Notes: generated from the letters alone by a model not told the origin. A DNA stretch of 64,000 nt from Paragonimus westermani (GCA_008508345.1 QNGE01001688.1:65518-129517), one strand, 5' to 3'. Shown: positions 39,101 through 51,790, numbered from the stretch's first letter. Program-made: numbers and translations.

Positions 39101-41960
39101 TATCACCGTTAAGTGGGAGTTTACTCCGGTTTATACTGTTATTTCACAACATACATGAATTTCCAGAAAGAATTTAGACTCTGAGCTGATGACAACTGAC
39201 AATTATTGTCAATGTGAGCACACCGGTTAGCAGCGATTTGAAAGTCTATTCTAAAATCTTCAACAAACTAGAAAATTACTAATGTTGGCAACCGATGCAA
39301 TATAACAAGTGAACAGAGGATTTTCCGGTTGGTGCTATGTGGTCAGCAGTATACTGCAGTGTTCCATATCGAGATCTCCGCTACCTATTCTATGAGTGCT
39401 CGAAATCTACACTAGTAAATCAACGGTTACTACCATACATTGGTTACATGACAATATGACGTATGAACATTGGTGTTGCATGGCAGGCGATCTATATAAA
39501 AAAGTTAACATGTTGCACCTCCTTGACTGGACAGACAAGATCAAATCCAATACTGTCATTTGGTTGTTCCAAGCAACCTCCTATTTATGGAAACGAATTC
39601 TAGAGCCGGTTGTTTCAAATCACGTTAGTCTGCGTTACGACCGCCGAAGGAGGCAAACTCCATGCCAGCACTACTCACTTGGCTACACACAGAGTTCCGC
39701 TTAGAATTTTCTTCAATTAACCTGATGCTGCGCCCATGTAGTGTGTAACGTAAAACCTCAGGTGTGAATTTATATGATTTGATGCCGATTGAAGTGGCCC
39801 GATAAAAATTTCGCATGTCCCTAACTCATTTTCCCCCACCATATGTTAGTATGAGATTACATTCTGTTTTCCCGTGCTGTTGCCGTATATCTTCGAGGTA
39901 GTCAGAGAGCAACAACGTAATCATCACCAAGAGTCCCAGCAGTCACAAAAGCCCAACAGAGTCGAGTTATCTGAAGTTCATTGTAGTGGGGTACTACTAT
40001 GTACATAAAGGTAAATGTGTGTACTTCGTGTGAACCACATCTCTTCTCAAAATCTTCCCAATATATTGCAGCTACCGTGGTTCTCTGGCGCTTGCTGGCC
40101 CGACCCGCTTAGAACGTTTGCTAGCGTAAGCCTTCGCACGATCTGATGGTTACTTTCCTACTGTCAGCTTCCAGTAAATTAGTGCGACTATTTTTAGCCC
40201 AAAGAGCTCTTGAAATAAACTAAGGATATCCACCAAATCATTCTAAAATTACAGCGTGCCTCAGAAAAGTGATATTTGAACCTCTTAAAGTCTCTTTGAA
40301 AACTTTAGTTGAAAAGCTAAAACATTTTCTATCAAACCCACCTTTTCAGGGTTTAATGTTGTTTCTTTCACACTGTGTGGAGGTCTGCACAAACACACAC
40401 GTCAAGCAAAACGGTACGCAACCTTTTTCTGCGTCATATTATTCGACCCCTTGGCTGGACTCTACGGCTACTGTGACATATCATGTGTAGCGCAGGTTTG
40501 TTGGTAGATACACGTAGCGACCAAATCATAGCAAGTTCTAACCAATGCTTGACTAATGTCTCCGCTCTAGGGTTCAGAGTAATGATTTTTCCTAAAATTC
40601 TGCACTAAATAACACTCATCACAACACCTAGAAAGCATGCTATGCCACATCACTTCGATTACTGTTGTTTCGAAAGTGACTGCGGCGGTGTGTTAAGCCA
40701 TTGAAGAAATTTTGCAAAATGCAGTCAATCAATTTAGCGCTTCAACAGCCTAATAAGTAGTGTAAGTATGCTACGGGCAGGCGTTACACAGACTGTAAGA
40801 ACCAAGTTTTTCTGCTTTTCTCTTCGTGAACACTGTCCATTCAAACAAGTGAATTAAGGAGTCCAACATTTCGGTACGTTTATCGAGTGAGTAATCTCAG
40901 AGATTGTCAATTATTCTGAAATTCGGACTGCACGCTCGTCATCCCACAATTTTAATTTCATGAGAAAAGAATCATGATCCGGTGGTATGTGGATTGTATG
41001 CTGTTGAGAAATTGTAGTTCCCTGAGTTTATGTCTCGGTACCAAGTAAAGGAAATGCTGAGTCAGATTGCTGCAAGTGAAGTTCAGCTTAAGGCTGCTGT
41101 TTCAATCAAACCAGCTCCGGAAAAACACCCCAACTCACCATCGATCGTTTGTCTTTACTCCCTTGGAAAAATTCGTTTTTCCTTTTAGAATCATACTGAT
41201 AGCAAATTAAATTGCCCTTTCTTTGCAGCCTGACCATTTTAGCACTAAACATAATGCTGTACCACTAATAATTCCTCAGTTTCGGGGCATAACTGTTGTA
41301 CTTGGTGTCAAGTTGGCAATATCATTCACAGTGTCTTTCTTTAAAAGCACTGTATGCATTTTCTGTAGTTCCGTTTGTACCTGTCTCTTCTAAATTACCA
41401 GCCCAAGCATCCGGTTAGCATTTGAGCGTCCGATAGTGAGGTTGTGTGGTAGAAAACTGGGTTGAACATTTCTGGACATCCTACGAGAAATCTGAAGTAG
41501 TGGTAATTCGAGTGTGAAGTCAGGGTGTTTCAATATACTTCAAAAGCAAATTTTTATCATCTGTTAAACTGTTACTCGATAGAACATCATCTGGTTACAA
41601 GTCCTTCACGAGATTCAAACAAATCTAACACTTTGGGGCTAGATGGGTGACACTTCACTTTGTATACTGGCGATTCTTTGCCAAAGTCATGGCGAACTTC
41701 AAGTTACACATTTGGACCTAACACAGTTCTCCTACTTGCTGAGTCCTTAAACGTAAAATGCAGCCTGGTCCAGTTTGATCTCAGTATTTTTACTCCAGCG
41801 TAATTTCCAGTCAGCCCTTTTAAGGAAGAAACAGCACTCCCCATTTTCGACTGTACTACTGAGGAGCTTCAGTGAAATCAGAACTCAAGTACGCTGCTTC
41901 TTTTCTGTATATTCTGATTCAGCTGCCTTTGAGGATGCAAACGCACTACTCACATACATG
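33185..41960. other. AT-rich stretch with no recognisable gene
   Basis: A perfect B-box string GGTTCAAATCC at 36909-36919 may mark a decayed SINE head, because the bases after it resemble the SINE at 63.8 kb. The largest frames are 38506-38922 (+, 138 codons), 35365-35742 (+, 125 codons) and 35343-35696 (-, 117 codons). None has a recognisable motif, and the last two overlap on opposite strands. Confidence 0.5.
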
Positions 41961-41962
41961 TA

Positions 41963-42403
41963 ATGTTTAAAATACATCAACCTAAATCGTCCACTTCCTA
42001 TTGATTATTAAAGTACCTCTTAACAAGCATAATTACTTTTGTGAACTCAGCTTGGCAAGAGACCTAACCGGGGTCCACCGATTAGGATTAACGTAACAAT
42101 TACTGTGTTCTACTCAAACGATCAGACAGCTTGAACACTATGCACAGACGAATCCGGCCTAACGTTTGTGTGTGGTACCTCGGTCCTGGTTGCTGTGGAG
42201 GCAATGGCTCAGTGATCACCATGGATGACTGCTGAAAGTACGGACGAAGCTCGTCTGCTGACCTTGTTAAGTATATGCACCGCCGACGATTCCTAACAAA
42301 GTCTGACTACATGTCTGACGTCCCTCTTCAAAAGTTAGCTGCTGTAAACTCCATCACAGTGCAAGAGCTGTAATCGGTTGTCAGTGATGTTTAAAATACA
42401 TCA
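41963..42403 (+). repeat. Pair of 17-base direct repeats 424 bases apart
   Basis: ATGTTTAAAATACATCA occurs at 41963-41979 and again at 42387-42403, with weaker similarity in the following 40 bases ('CCACTT', 'TGATTATTAAA/TGATTATCAAA'). The enclosed sequence includes the 13-mer CGAATCCGGCCTA (42149-42161) shared with 19884-19896. This could be an insertion flanked by repeats or just a local duplication. Confidence 0.4.
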
Positions 42404-42409
42404 TCAAAA

Positions 42410-45030
42410 ACCCCTGCCACTTAGCAGTAAGCTGATTATCAAAAATAAAATTGTACGAGGAGATAAACGACTGAACCACTTCGACGTTAACCCACTACTA
42501 CAAGTAGCTGGTCACCAGGAATTCGCGTTCTTCAAGGCTGTTCAGCGAACACCAAAACAAGCGCCGCATACTAACCCAATGAAAACGTCTATAACTGAGG
42601 ATCGAATGACAAGTATTTATGTTGTTATTCTGAACAGGCGTTTGACATTTAATTCTGGCACTAAGGCAGTAAATCGTTTTGCTAGATGAATCCACAGTGT
42701 ATCATTTGGATAAAGAATTTTTTCGAGGATGATACCTTTAAGTTTATAATAGGTTTTGAAAACGTAGTTCTTTCAGTGACTCCGGCAACCCCGCTACTTA
42801 CAAAGAGCACAATGTTAGCAGACGCATCTTCTAAAGAAGCAGCCAGGATGAATAGCGCTACACTTCTGTTAATAGAAGGTGTGCTGATATAAAGAATTTT
42901 AATCCAACTTCACCATCAAATGTGAGTCTATTTTCGTAGACTGCTGTACACCTCTTCCATATAGTAAATTCTGACCGACACCCTGGTATACCACAAATGA
43001 CCTCACTGCATTCACCGATTTACTTTTTTTCTAATTTTGTAAACCGAATTAGTTTCTCACTGCAAGTCATAGCCAGCAACAACAACCGGCTGAATGTAGA
43101 TACTATATCTGGTTGGAGTTGCGACTTGTTCAACTTGGAACAACGGACAGCTTGATTGCATAATCTGTAAAAATGGTTTGTTGAAACTCCAGTGAAACTG
43201 CCAACAATCCTTTGTTGCCCAAATGATGCTGTTTAGTGAAATGTCACTAGTGCAGAGTGCGTCAGTAAGCAAAACAAAGTTTGTCGTGGTAGTGATGGAC
43301 TTCGTCTACCGCCATGAAGTGTGTGGTTAACTAGCTTGGCTGTTCAAGATGTGTTTAGCACTCCGGAACAGAACACTTCTGTTCCGCGCGTTCTAGAACA
43401 ACCTACTTCTGTGGGCTGCATAGAAAAACGCCCTTCTATTGTGATCATCTGTATTTCTTACTTACCTTACTAAGGAGGTCATTTTGTGTAGGCTTTACTG
43501 TAGTGAGATGAAGTCATTACATAGGTCCAACCTGATAACTTTTAGTGAATACTAGACCGGTTAATCAGTAAATGGTGCCTTTATTGTAGTTTGACTGTAA
43601 TCTATTTTTGGTTCATGAGCGTGCTGCACTAAATGACTCCCAACTTTGGTCGATAAAATGCTTGTCCAAAACAGCCCAAGTAGCACACTTGTGCGTATCA
43701 TTGTTGGCTTCGCACAATTTGTGTACTGGGGTCCCTTAAGAGCCCCGCATGGACACCAAAAGCGCCAAAGGAAATTTCACAGACATAGTGCTTGATCATT
43801 CGTTAGTATATACACCGACTAACTTCATTCCTTTTAGTCCATCAGCCACCCATCTCGCTATTTATTTTCAAATTCAGTGGAGACACGTAACCCTCTTCTT
43901 ATAGCCAGAGCAGTAAAGCACAACACTATTCGTGCACAGGCATCGTATTGCTGTCGATTTCAACCTGAACGTGGGAATGTAAAAAACAGTGCCTGAAAGT
44001 ATCTGTGTGTCATGGTTATGAGAACAGCGAGAGCATGATTCAAGAACAGTGGGCATGTGTTTTCCCGTGCTTCTTTGTGTTAGGCACTCTTTTTGGACAT
44101 AACATTTGGCGAAAAGAACAGTGTAAATATAGCCACTTCAGTGACTGAATAACCAGCATGGAAGTGACGTAATAGCATAGAAAGCTACAATTTTGAAGAG
44201 CATGCTTTGTTTCGAAAGGACGACATCTGTTTGCCACGTTCCCCATATAATTGGTTTTTGAACTTACCTTTATCATAGTTCTCATATTGGCTTGTTTCGT
44301 GTTCCCTTGACCGACTAAGATCGGTCGAACCACCAGTAGCTATCTGGTTTGTGATGCGTTGTCTTCCAATGAACTGTTCGGTTTCCATAGCTCTTGCATT
44401 TTCTTTCGCTCATAGGCCGCTTTGTGGTTGGTCTGCAAATGAGCAACCATCGATCATAGACTCAGAATGGGTAAAGAAAGGGATTTCGCACACAGTTTAC
44501 ATCTCACATTCACAACCCAATTTCGCTGCATACAATAGGCAATCACTTGGTTTCTTGGCTTTTTCATTGTGGTTTCCTGGCGCAGCTTTAGTTAGAGAGG
44601 CGTTCTGGCCTTCCACACTCAATAGGAAGCATTTTCAACTTGTGTAGCTCACTGCTCAACCTTCGAACTACCTCATACTTTCAAGCCTTACCGCATCTAT
44701 GGTTATTTCCGAAAATCGAAGGGAGAGCTTTTGTTTCAATTATGTTCAATGGTACATGATTCGACGTTACTTTACCGCGTCTACGTAAAGTAGGTTTCCT
44801 TCCGGTCTCTATCTAAATATGCCCTTCCGATTCACTTCACAAAAGACGTTTGCAGTGAATAGACAGCAGAACATTCTTTAGAAGGATGTCGTCAGATTTT
44901 ACCCATGTGATCGTGAATGTCTGCGACCCCCGAATGATGGAAATTATATACATATATATATATATCACAGCGTGTAACGTACCAAGTGTGTATTAGGTCA
45001 TATATGCAGTCACACGTGATGACAGCTGTC
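42410..45030. other. AT-rich stretch with no recognisable gene; short (AT)n
   Basis: Nothing was recognised except a short AT dinucleotide run at about 44952-44965. The 103-codon frame at 42378-42689 has no family features. Confidence 0.5.
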
Positions 45031-45031
45031 A

Positions 45032-45272
45032 TATTCAGATGAAATTCCCAGTCGGCTTCTTCCGAAACATTGGGCTCGAGTTTCGTTCTTGTTATGGCTC
45101 ATCGGTATCGCATAATCTTTCCAACACCGGGATTAGATGTTCGGACAAGCTTTTCTGAGACGATCGCGTTGACCGCTTTGTCAATGGACTCACATTAGGC
45201 ACGACCAAATTACCATGTCTGAACACGTAACCACCTTGTTTATTAGTAGTGATCAAACTTCTTGACCGGCAC
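45032..45272 (-). repeat. tRNA-derived SINE, copy B
   Basis: The copy aligns by eye with 63750-63985 over its whole length. Shared blocks, in plus-strand order, are 'ATTCAGAT.AAA.TTCC', a 'GGC(T/C)(T/C)CTTCCG'-like block, 'TAGTTTCG/GAGTTTCG', the B-box region (CCGGGATT), the A-box region ('CGTTGAC', 'TGTCAATGGAC'), then 'GGCAC(A/G)ACC(A/G)AATTA' and 'GTGATCA'. Several single-base changes separate them. The tRNA-like head is on the minus strand. Copy A at 17.4 kb shares the inner blocks. Confidence 0.72.
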
Positions 45273-45274
45273 GA

Positions 45275-47365
45275 CAGGATCCAATTGTATTTTAACTCTG
45301 ATTGATAGCCTCGTGATTAATACTTCCGAGATATATGTACCATTGACGAACCCTGACGAGAGCGAAACTGCAGACTGATGGTTCTTTTTGGAAGAGACTA
45401 GCCGGAAGGTCTATCTAAATGTGAATGCTGCGACCAAACAAGAGAGACATTCAACTTGAAGTTAAATAATTCTCCGAATGCTCATCAACACCTACCTTCC
45501 AAAAAGTCACAATTAAAGCACCACATATAACAAAGAAACATCTGACGCTGAACTCATCTAGGATCTAATGCTGCAAAATTGTGGATTTGAAGCTGAGCTA
45601 ACAAGTGGACTCATTTGAACATTAATCAAAAGGAGTATCACTGTAAACACAATATGTATTACGCGAAAAAACACCGTCGACCTGTAGCGACCAGCGAATT
45701 GCTTTTCTCTCACTATTTCTCCCCTTACTTTTCCTATACCACACCAACAGTGGCGAGAAATATAGCAGGTGAGATGCCACAGTAATCTCCGCACTGACCG
45801 TTTTCAGTCAACCTAAAAGGGTTTGGTAGATAAAAAGGAAAGGTGTATAATATTGGATTCTAAATGGCGGTCGGAAATCTAGCCTACCTAGTCAGTTTTA
45901 GAAGTATGTAAACTAAGCCGTTCTTAAGTTCGGGCACTTATCAGAAACCGCGAATGTCTCGGACTCTGGGAACAATGAAAAAACTTTAGTGGTCTAAACA
46001 ACCGACCTCCTAATAAATCACAGTCATAAATTAAGAGTTCTACGTTGTAAATCACCTGTCTGTACCGTACACGCCTCAGCGTAATGGTTATCAGAGGTGG
46101 CGAGGATGTGTCTAACCGACGATCTCCAACAAAAGCGAAACTCCAGTCTAGTGCTTTTCCTCGTAAGGGGCTCGCTGTGTATTCTATGGAATTGCGTGAA
46201 TTACAATCCGTCGTGGGTGATGTTCAATTTGTATGGAAATGCTCAACGCTCGTTATACGTGAACCAGTATTCGACATTATATAATGAAGTGTTTTGACAG
46301 AGTTGTCAGTTGAAATGTATCATAAAGAAGGAAAACAAGTCTTTTATTAAGCCTTTTAAAAAACTTTTGACGAATGATTTTTCATATCGCACTACATCTT
46401 AATTAAGTGGTAGAAACAAGAGCCTTTTCATGTCCTCAGTATTATATTACTAATCCATTCGTTGTAGTCCACTTGAAGCATTTGTAGTATAGTCCTGAAG
46501 TTTGCAATACGAACCTAACTTCTTTCGCATGATTGTTTGGAGGCTTAAAGTAGTTTTTGTCTGGATTAACTGTCAGTTTTCAATGATGATATCAAAATAG
46601 CCGCCTTTTTGCGACGTGCTATTCCTTCTTCATTACATTTGATATCTTTTGGATTGACGTGTTGAACAAAAGAAGCCCATTACTGACAAATTGGAGCCTC
46701 ATTCAGGTCTGCGCTAACGACAGAAATGGCATACCCAAACGTGACTGAAGCTACGTCGCCTGGTCCACGAAGCCTCATTGGGAGATTAGCAATTTCACTT
46801 TTGAAATGAGTTAACCATCTGTCCGATAGTCACCTAGAAGTTACTGATTAATCATGGGGCCTGATTACTCGACATGACTTCGTAATAAATAAGGCCAGAA
46901 ATATAACATGCAACAGCTCACGCGTCAAAAATCATTAGATCATCATTGAAAATCGGGAAGAAAAATTGAGATCGAAAATTTGCTAAAACCATGGAATTTC
47001 CTACTCACTATTCAGTGTAAGATAACGCATCTTCTTTGTTGACAGAAAGTTTGCCACCCCTTCTGAAATACTGCATCAACGTAAATCATTTGAATTAACG
47101 AAGGTGCCTGAAATAGAATATTACCCATAGAAGAGTGGCCACAAAACTTTCAACCAAAAACAGAGCTCACTGTCACATTAGATGTGGTCATGTGACCTGA
47201 CTAAGGTTTTCACCAAACATGTGGACGACAAAGGAACGAGCATGACTTGTTTTCTGTGTTTGATCATCAAGTTAACTGCAACACAATAAATAGAGGAACA
47301 GTAATTAGGGTGAATCAGAAAAATGGGCAATAGAGGTTATGGACGACGTGTTTGTTGTCAGTTGA
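45275..47365. other. AT-rich stretch with no recognisable gene
   Basis: Nothing could be supported here. The open frames are 66-78 codons without motifs. Confidence 0.5.
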
Positions 47366-47369
47366 GCAA

Positions 47370-48190
47370 TCACTGCGCCAGACCATGAGCTTGATTGATT
47401 CTGGACGGGAGGAGGTTAAGTATCCGCACGAACTTCTTCTGAGCACAGAGGTCATGGTTGTGAAATCGGATACTAATGGCCTCGGCAACAGTCAACATTT
47501 GGAATCTCACCATTTTTGATTGATTCTTTGGCACTCGATAGGCAACGTGAAAAACATCTTTCTTACCGACAGCATTATCAGCGTAGGTCAAATGCTCAAT
47601 AATCGCGCTTGAAACCGCTTTAGTCACACCACTGTTCAACCACGCATCATGGAATTCACATACTCTGTCAAACGGTTGTCTCGTGTTACAACCAATATAT
47701 GGCGCTGGAGGCCCGCAGACAAATGAGTACACACGACAACTGGTTGTAGAACGTGGATGTTTGTCTTTGAGTTGTGACACGATAACGGGTGTCGAACGGA
47801 AACTCACCCACAAAATGAGTGGCAAGGCAGGTTGCTTCAATCGACTTTCTCAGCTTTCTTGAGCTAACTCCCTTGAAAAGAAGACTGATAAACGCAAGTT
47901 TCTTATTCATCGAGAGTGGTTCAGGTTTCAACTCTACCGCCTGTATCGCCCTCCGAATGAAACGCAGTGGGTGACCATTTCACACGAAAACTTCTAGTGG
48001 AAAATCTAGCTTGGCTTCTAAAGTGTCAGGGATACAGATCTTTAACGCACTACCCATCAGGTATTGTATGAGGTTCCGCCTTTGATTTAGCGGAACTAAA
48101 GTGTCAAAATGAATGTTTAGTGCGTACGTGCACTAAATTAACGTTTCCTCAAGTGTACACAGAAATACCAGACGCGAAATGAAAATACAA
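47370..48190 (-). pseudogene. PLE post-RT segment and GIY-YIG endonuclease (frameshifted)
   Basis: Reading down the minus strand from about 48120, 'VPLNQRRNLIQYL', 'ALKICIPDTLE' and 'NGHPLRFIRRAIQ' form the segment after the RT. Then come 'FISLLFKGVSSRKLRKSI' (47931-47686) and, after a frame change, 'VIVSQLKDKHPRSTTS' and 'VYSFVCGPPAPYIGCNTRQPFDRV'-type sequence, where the cysteine and 'PYIG' strand mark the GIY-YIG core. It ends with 'SSAIIEHL', 'QMLTVAEAISIRFH' and 'KKFVRILNLLP' (47840-47370). The last 156 codons are open. An internal stop (near 47980) and at least one frameshift break the rest. The endonuclease half is the best preserved of the three copies. Confidence 0.87.
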
Positions 48191-48430
48191 CTAATTGCGA
48201 GACCAAAAATATATTATGCGATAATTACAAATGGTCTCGATCAGCGCTAGGCGACACCGATACGCAAAACAGCTAGGGAGGATAAGGATCCGACCGTCGA
48301 GCGCGCTAGCAAGCCGGAAGCAGCGTGTGTCACGCTTGGCGCGCATGCGCCGACAAGCATGCCAACAAACAAACGCGACCCTATGCATCAGGCGGACGGC
48401 AGGCAAAGATCCTTAAAGTTCTATGTGCAA
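48190..48430. other. GC-rich insert within PLE copy 3
   Basis: Between the 'GQYI' block (about 48500) and 'LNIHFDTLVPLNQ' (about 48120-48085) the PLE should be continuous, but about 250-380 bases intervene. Their core (about 48240-48416) is strongly GC- and CpG-rich ('GTCGAGCGCGCTAGC', 'GGCGCGCATGCGCC'), unlike the PLE. Frames open on both strands (48231-48416, +; 48191-48406, -). I do not recognise it. It could be a small non-autonomous element, and the exact borders are uncertain. Confidence 0.45.
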
Positions 48431-48499
48431 TGTGAGCTAAGATTTTAGGAAGGATTTTACACATCGTACAGCAGGCAGACCGAGGGTATCTCCAGGTCA

Positions 48500-48830
48500 C
48501 TACAAATGTACTGGCCGGGCCTGTGATCTGTACACACTTCGTTGGACTGAACCATCTCACCAACTGGCCATTTTTGTGTGACTTCTTGGTGACTTAACTA
48601 CTGTTATGGGCTGAGTTGTAAACTGCCATAACTATGTATGCGTCAGAATTCTCCTTGAAGACGCAAATGTCATCAATATAGCGGTTGTAAAATGTAACTT
48701 GTTCAACGACTGAAATCAATTGGTTATTCTCCAGGTTTCCCATGAAAACTTCAGCCAACAGAGAACCTACAGACCAGACCATTCCTACTTCATCTCTTTA
48801 CCGGCATACTGCATTGCTGAACAGAAAATG
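48500..48830 (-). pseudogene. PLE reverse transcriptase core (fragment)
   Basis: The 62-codon frame 48782-48594 carries 'GSLLAEVFMGNLE' and the polymerase motif 'YNRYIDDI' with both aspartates, the hallmarks of PLE reverse transcriptase. Just upstream another frame reads 'NVHFLF' (about 48838-48821), the preceding family block. Downstream at about 48565-48500 'DGSVQRSVYR' and, in another frame, 'GQYI' continue into the next conserved segment after a deletion of roughly 40 residues. Upstream blocks of the RT could not be found. Confidence 0.82.
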
Positions 48831-48959
48831 AACGTTACTAATGAACGTTGCGTTCGACATAATCGCATAAATATCAAGTTGTCAATATGAATACTCGCTG
48901 CTTTATTCAAAAGTTCTGAAATTTCAATTTTCACACTCATATGTATGCTGGCCCTTGGC

Positions 48960-49685
48960 CAATTAGCTCTCTTTTGATCACGATTAAAGTTAACAACAGT
49001 GAACAGCGAATCAAGTGTGGCATGTTTCGACGATCAAGTTGCTCCCAAATTCATCGATTCCTCCAAATAATGTAAATGTTTTAGGTTACTTACAGTTACA
49101 GAGTAGTATAACCTTTAGCGGACAAATTGCTTTGCCGGAAGTTAAACGGCTTACAAGTCCGTTTTCTGACATTCTATGGTAAAATACAAACAATGAATTT
49201 AACACTGATATTTAGGGGGGATAAGAATTTTCCGTAACAGAGTATGACTATAAGCTAACTTTGTGATGATGGACGTAGTTGCAATGGTGCTGAGCCATTC
49301 GGAGCAAAAGTGGTAGTCGACGGCGAATTGAGCGCTCGGAAAATCAACCTCTGTGTACATGGCTTCGAAATTCACTGCTGCATCCTGGTAGCACTCCAGT
49401 TTATACCTTATGAAGTCATGTGATGCAGTACACTGGTTCGAGGCTACGCCTAGACTGACCGGAGTCAATAATTATATCACTGGTCCTGAACTTCCTTACG
49501 GTCGTCATCTAGCGATATCTTTGTTGCTCACGTTCTCTCCGGTGAACGCCTCACTGAAGCTGGAAAGAGTGACCGATAGTGCTAACGGTGTTAATGGCAA
49601 CGCGACTCGTTTTGATGGGAAACTGTTAAAGCCATATGCAGTATTCACGGATTTCGCTCAGATGCTATCTGATTTGTTTTAAGAG
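48960..49685. other. Stretch between PLE and Gypsy, unassigned
   Basis: Overlapping open frames at 49410-49682 (+, 90 codons) and 49199-49468 (-, 89 codons) match nothing I know. The Gypsy 3' LTR should lie here if it survives, but I could not delimit one. Confidence 0.4.
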
Positions 49686-49689
49686 GTGG

Positions 49690-50240
49690 TTACTTCCGAT
49701 AAATAATGTCAAGATGGACAAGAGGATCGATACTGTCAAAAGCTTATGTACGCTGTCTAAATTCTTGTATGTTCACACTGGCCCTTGTCGCATACAAAAG
49801 ATTTTGCCAAACGGGAATACTTGATGCACTTTTAACTGTGTACAACAATGTTATTGTGGAAGTCTCTTGGTTTGGCATCGGAAAGGCCTCACACCATTTG
49901 GTAAAACAGTCGACAATCACAAGAATACATGTTTCTCCTTCTCACATTAACTCTCACACGGTAGTTGGGGCCCACTGCCGCAACCGTTTGAAGCAGGGCC
50001 CTGGGAGCTACTGTGCAGGATTTCGCTAGCGCACAGATGTTACCATTGGCACAATGCGAACATCATTGTCATGTAGCCTTGGCCATCAAAATGGCCGTCG
50101 GACAGCTGCTTCAGTTGTTCGCTTACCTGCATATCCCGCTTCTAAACGTGCCCCTCGGACAACCTCAGAATTCTTGCCAGGTGAGAAGATTAGTCTGTAT
50201 GTTCCTTTGGTTCTACCAAATAAATTCAATACCCCATAGA
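49690..50240 (-). pseudogene. Gypsy integrase (zinc domain and part of catalytic core)
   Basis: At about 50190-50090 'FSPGKNSEVVRGARLEAGYAG' ending in 'KRTTEAAVRRPF' is the N-terminal zinc-binding region (the usual His of 'AGH' is replaced by Tyr here). Downstream, in other frames, 'CSHCANGNICA' keeps the paired cysteines (about 50070-50038). At about 49930-49870 'LVIVDCFTKWCEAFPMPNQE' is the first catalytic block with its Asp. 'FVCDKGQ' at about 49790 is the second, also with its Asp. The third catalytic residue (Glu) was not found, and the C-terminal part is missing or unreadable. In life this enzyme joins the element cDNA to host DNA. Confidence 0.85.
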
Positions 50241-50365
50241 TAACTCGTAAATTGTTCCATTGTGGCCATAGACAGCGCTCTTCGGGAGGATTGCCCTCTA
50301 TTTGGCGACCAGTCGGTTTTGGGTTTCCATCAAGTTGTCGACGGTAGATGTTAAAAATGTACGGA

Positions 50366-51790
50366 TCATTCAGTTGATAGTGGGCCCATGTAGCTCCAGC
50401 TGGGGATGTAGATAACAGCATTAAAAGCTTCCACAGGGGAGCTGGACAAAGCTTCAGCATTCGCGTGACGGCTGCCCGGGCGATAGATACAGCCAAAGTC
50501 GTAATCCTGCAAATATTCCAACCAACGTGCTACTTGTCCTCCGGCTCTCGAAATTTGCGGAGCCGCTGTAATGCTTGATGGTCCGTCCGAACTTTGAAGG
50601 TTTTCCCGAGTGAGTAGGGGCGGACGTGTTAAAAAATACACCAAAACTAACATTTCACGGCGCGTAGTGCAATAACGCCTTTCTCGCTTATCAAGCAGAC
50701 GACTTGCATAGGCAATCATTACTTCCCCATTAGCCGACTTCTGGGACAGTACAGCACCGATAGCTAAGTCACTGGCGTCAGTGTCCAGTATGCAGGGACC
50801 GACAGTTGGCGAGAAATTGGTGGATGCGAGAATGGAAAGGGAGTTAAGTTTATCGCCAAGAGTGTTGAACGCTGCGTGACATTCAGGAGACCATACGAAT
50901 TTCTCGCCTCTCTCTATAATTTTCATGCAATCGGGATGCTCTTTCCGCAAAATACAGAAAAAAATTCCGATAATACGAAGCCAGCCCCATAAAACTGCGT
51001 ACTTCGCTCACTGATCGTGGTACTGGCCAATCAACAATTTGTTTGACTTTTGTGCCATCGGTTTTTAGCCCTGCGGGTGTGATTACTTGGCCTAGGAGTG
51101 ATACTTCTTGCTTTAAGAGCACGTATTCTGTAGGCTTCAGTTTCAGGCCCGCCATTTGGAGACGTTCGAGTACATTCCGCGGTCTGGAATTGTGCTCTTC
51201 TATTGTGGGGGCTTGAACAATAATGTCATCGAGGTAGATTAAGAATGAGCTTGGTACCAAATCTTGCAACACTCTCTGCATTAATCGCTGAAAAGTAGCA
51301 GACACGTTAGCTAGGCCGAACGGCAGTGTTTCAAATTCATACAACACGGATGGAATGATAAATGCCGTCTTTTGACGATCTGCGGGGCGGACTTCAAACT
51401 GCTAGTGCCCCGAGGCTAGATCAAGCGTGGAGAACCACTTTGCGCCATGCAAAGCATCGAGTATGATATCTATGTGTGGCAGATGAAGCATTCGGACGTC
51501 TGTAGTCAACGCATAACATTAAGCTCTTGTCCTTCTTTTTAACCAACACGATGGGGATGCCCAGGGGAGAAGTCAATAGGCGTATAACCCTCTTGTTAAG
51601 CATGTCTTCAATCATGGTATTCAATTATGACTTATAGTGGGCAGGAATTCTACTGGAGGGTTGTCGAAGAGGGTGGTCGTCACGTGTATCAATTTCGTGC
51701 TGTAAAAGTCCAGTCCACCTATGTTCCTCGCTAGCGTACTGAAACACGTCCAGGAAGCTGCGTAAAAAGCTTGCCAGCATGAGTCTTTCG
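50366..51790 (-). pseudogene. Gypsy reverse transcriptase and RNase H
   Basis: The linker 'EHRWTGLLQHEIDT' lies before 'RIPAHYK' (51730-51630). Then come 'SPLGIPIVLVKKKD' and 'CVDYRRPN' (51624-51421), 'LDLASGH' with its catalytic Asp followed by a TAG in place of the expected Trp codon (about 51420-51400), 'TLPFGLANVSATFQRLM' and the polymerase motif 'YLDDII' (51347-50883), and 'RSFMGLASYYRNF'. RNase H follows with 'DTDASDLAIGAVLSQ' and 'ASRLLDKRERRYCTTRREML' (50950-50366) and ends with 'YRPGSRHANAEALS'. Both YLDD aspartates and the RNase H Asp remain. Several frames are used, so it is inactive, but the decay is modest. Confidence 0.94.

Larger units (their letters stand above)
47370..48900 (-). 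mobile_element. Penelope-like element, broken copy 3
   Basis: On the minus strand, reverse transcriptase (about 48830-48500), the post-RT segment (about 48190-47935) and GIY-YIG endonuclease (47840-47370) follow in family order. About 40 residues after the polymerase motif seem deleted. A GC-rich block at about 48190-48420 separates two parts that should adjoin. Several stops and frameshifts are present. I found no matching hammerhead at either end. Confidence 0.88.
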
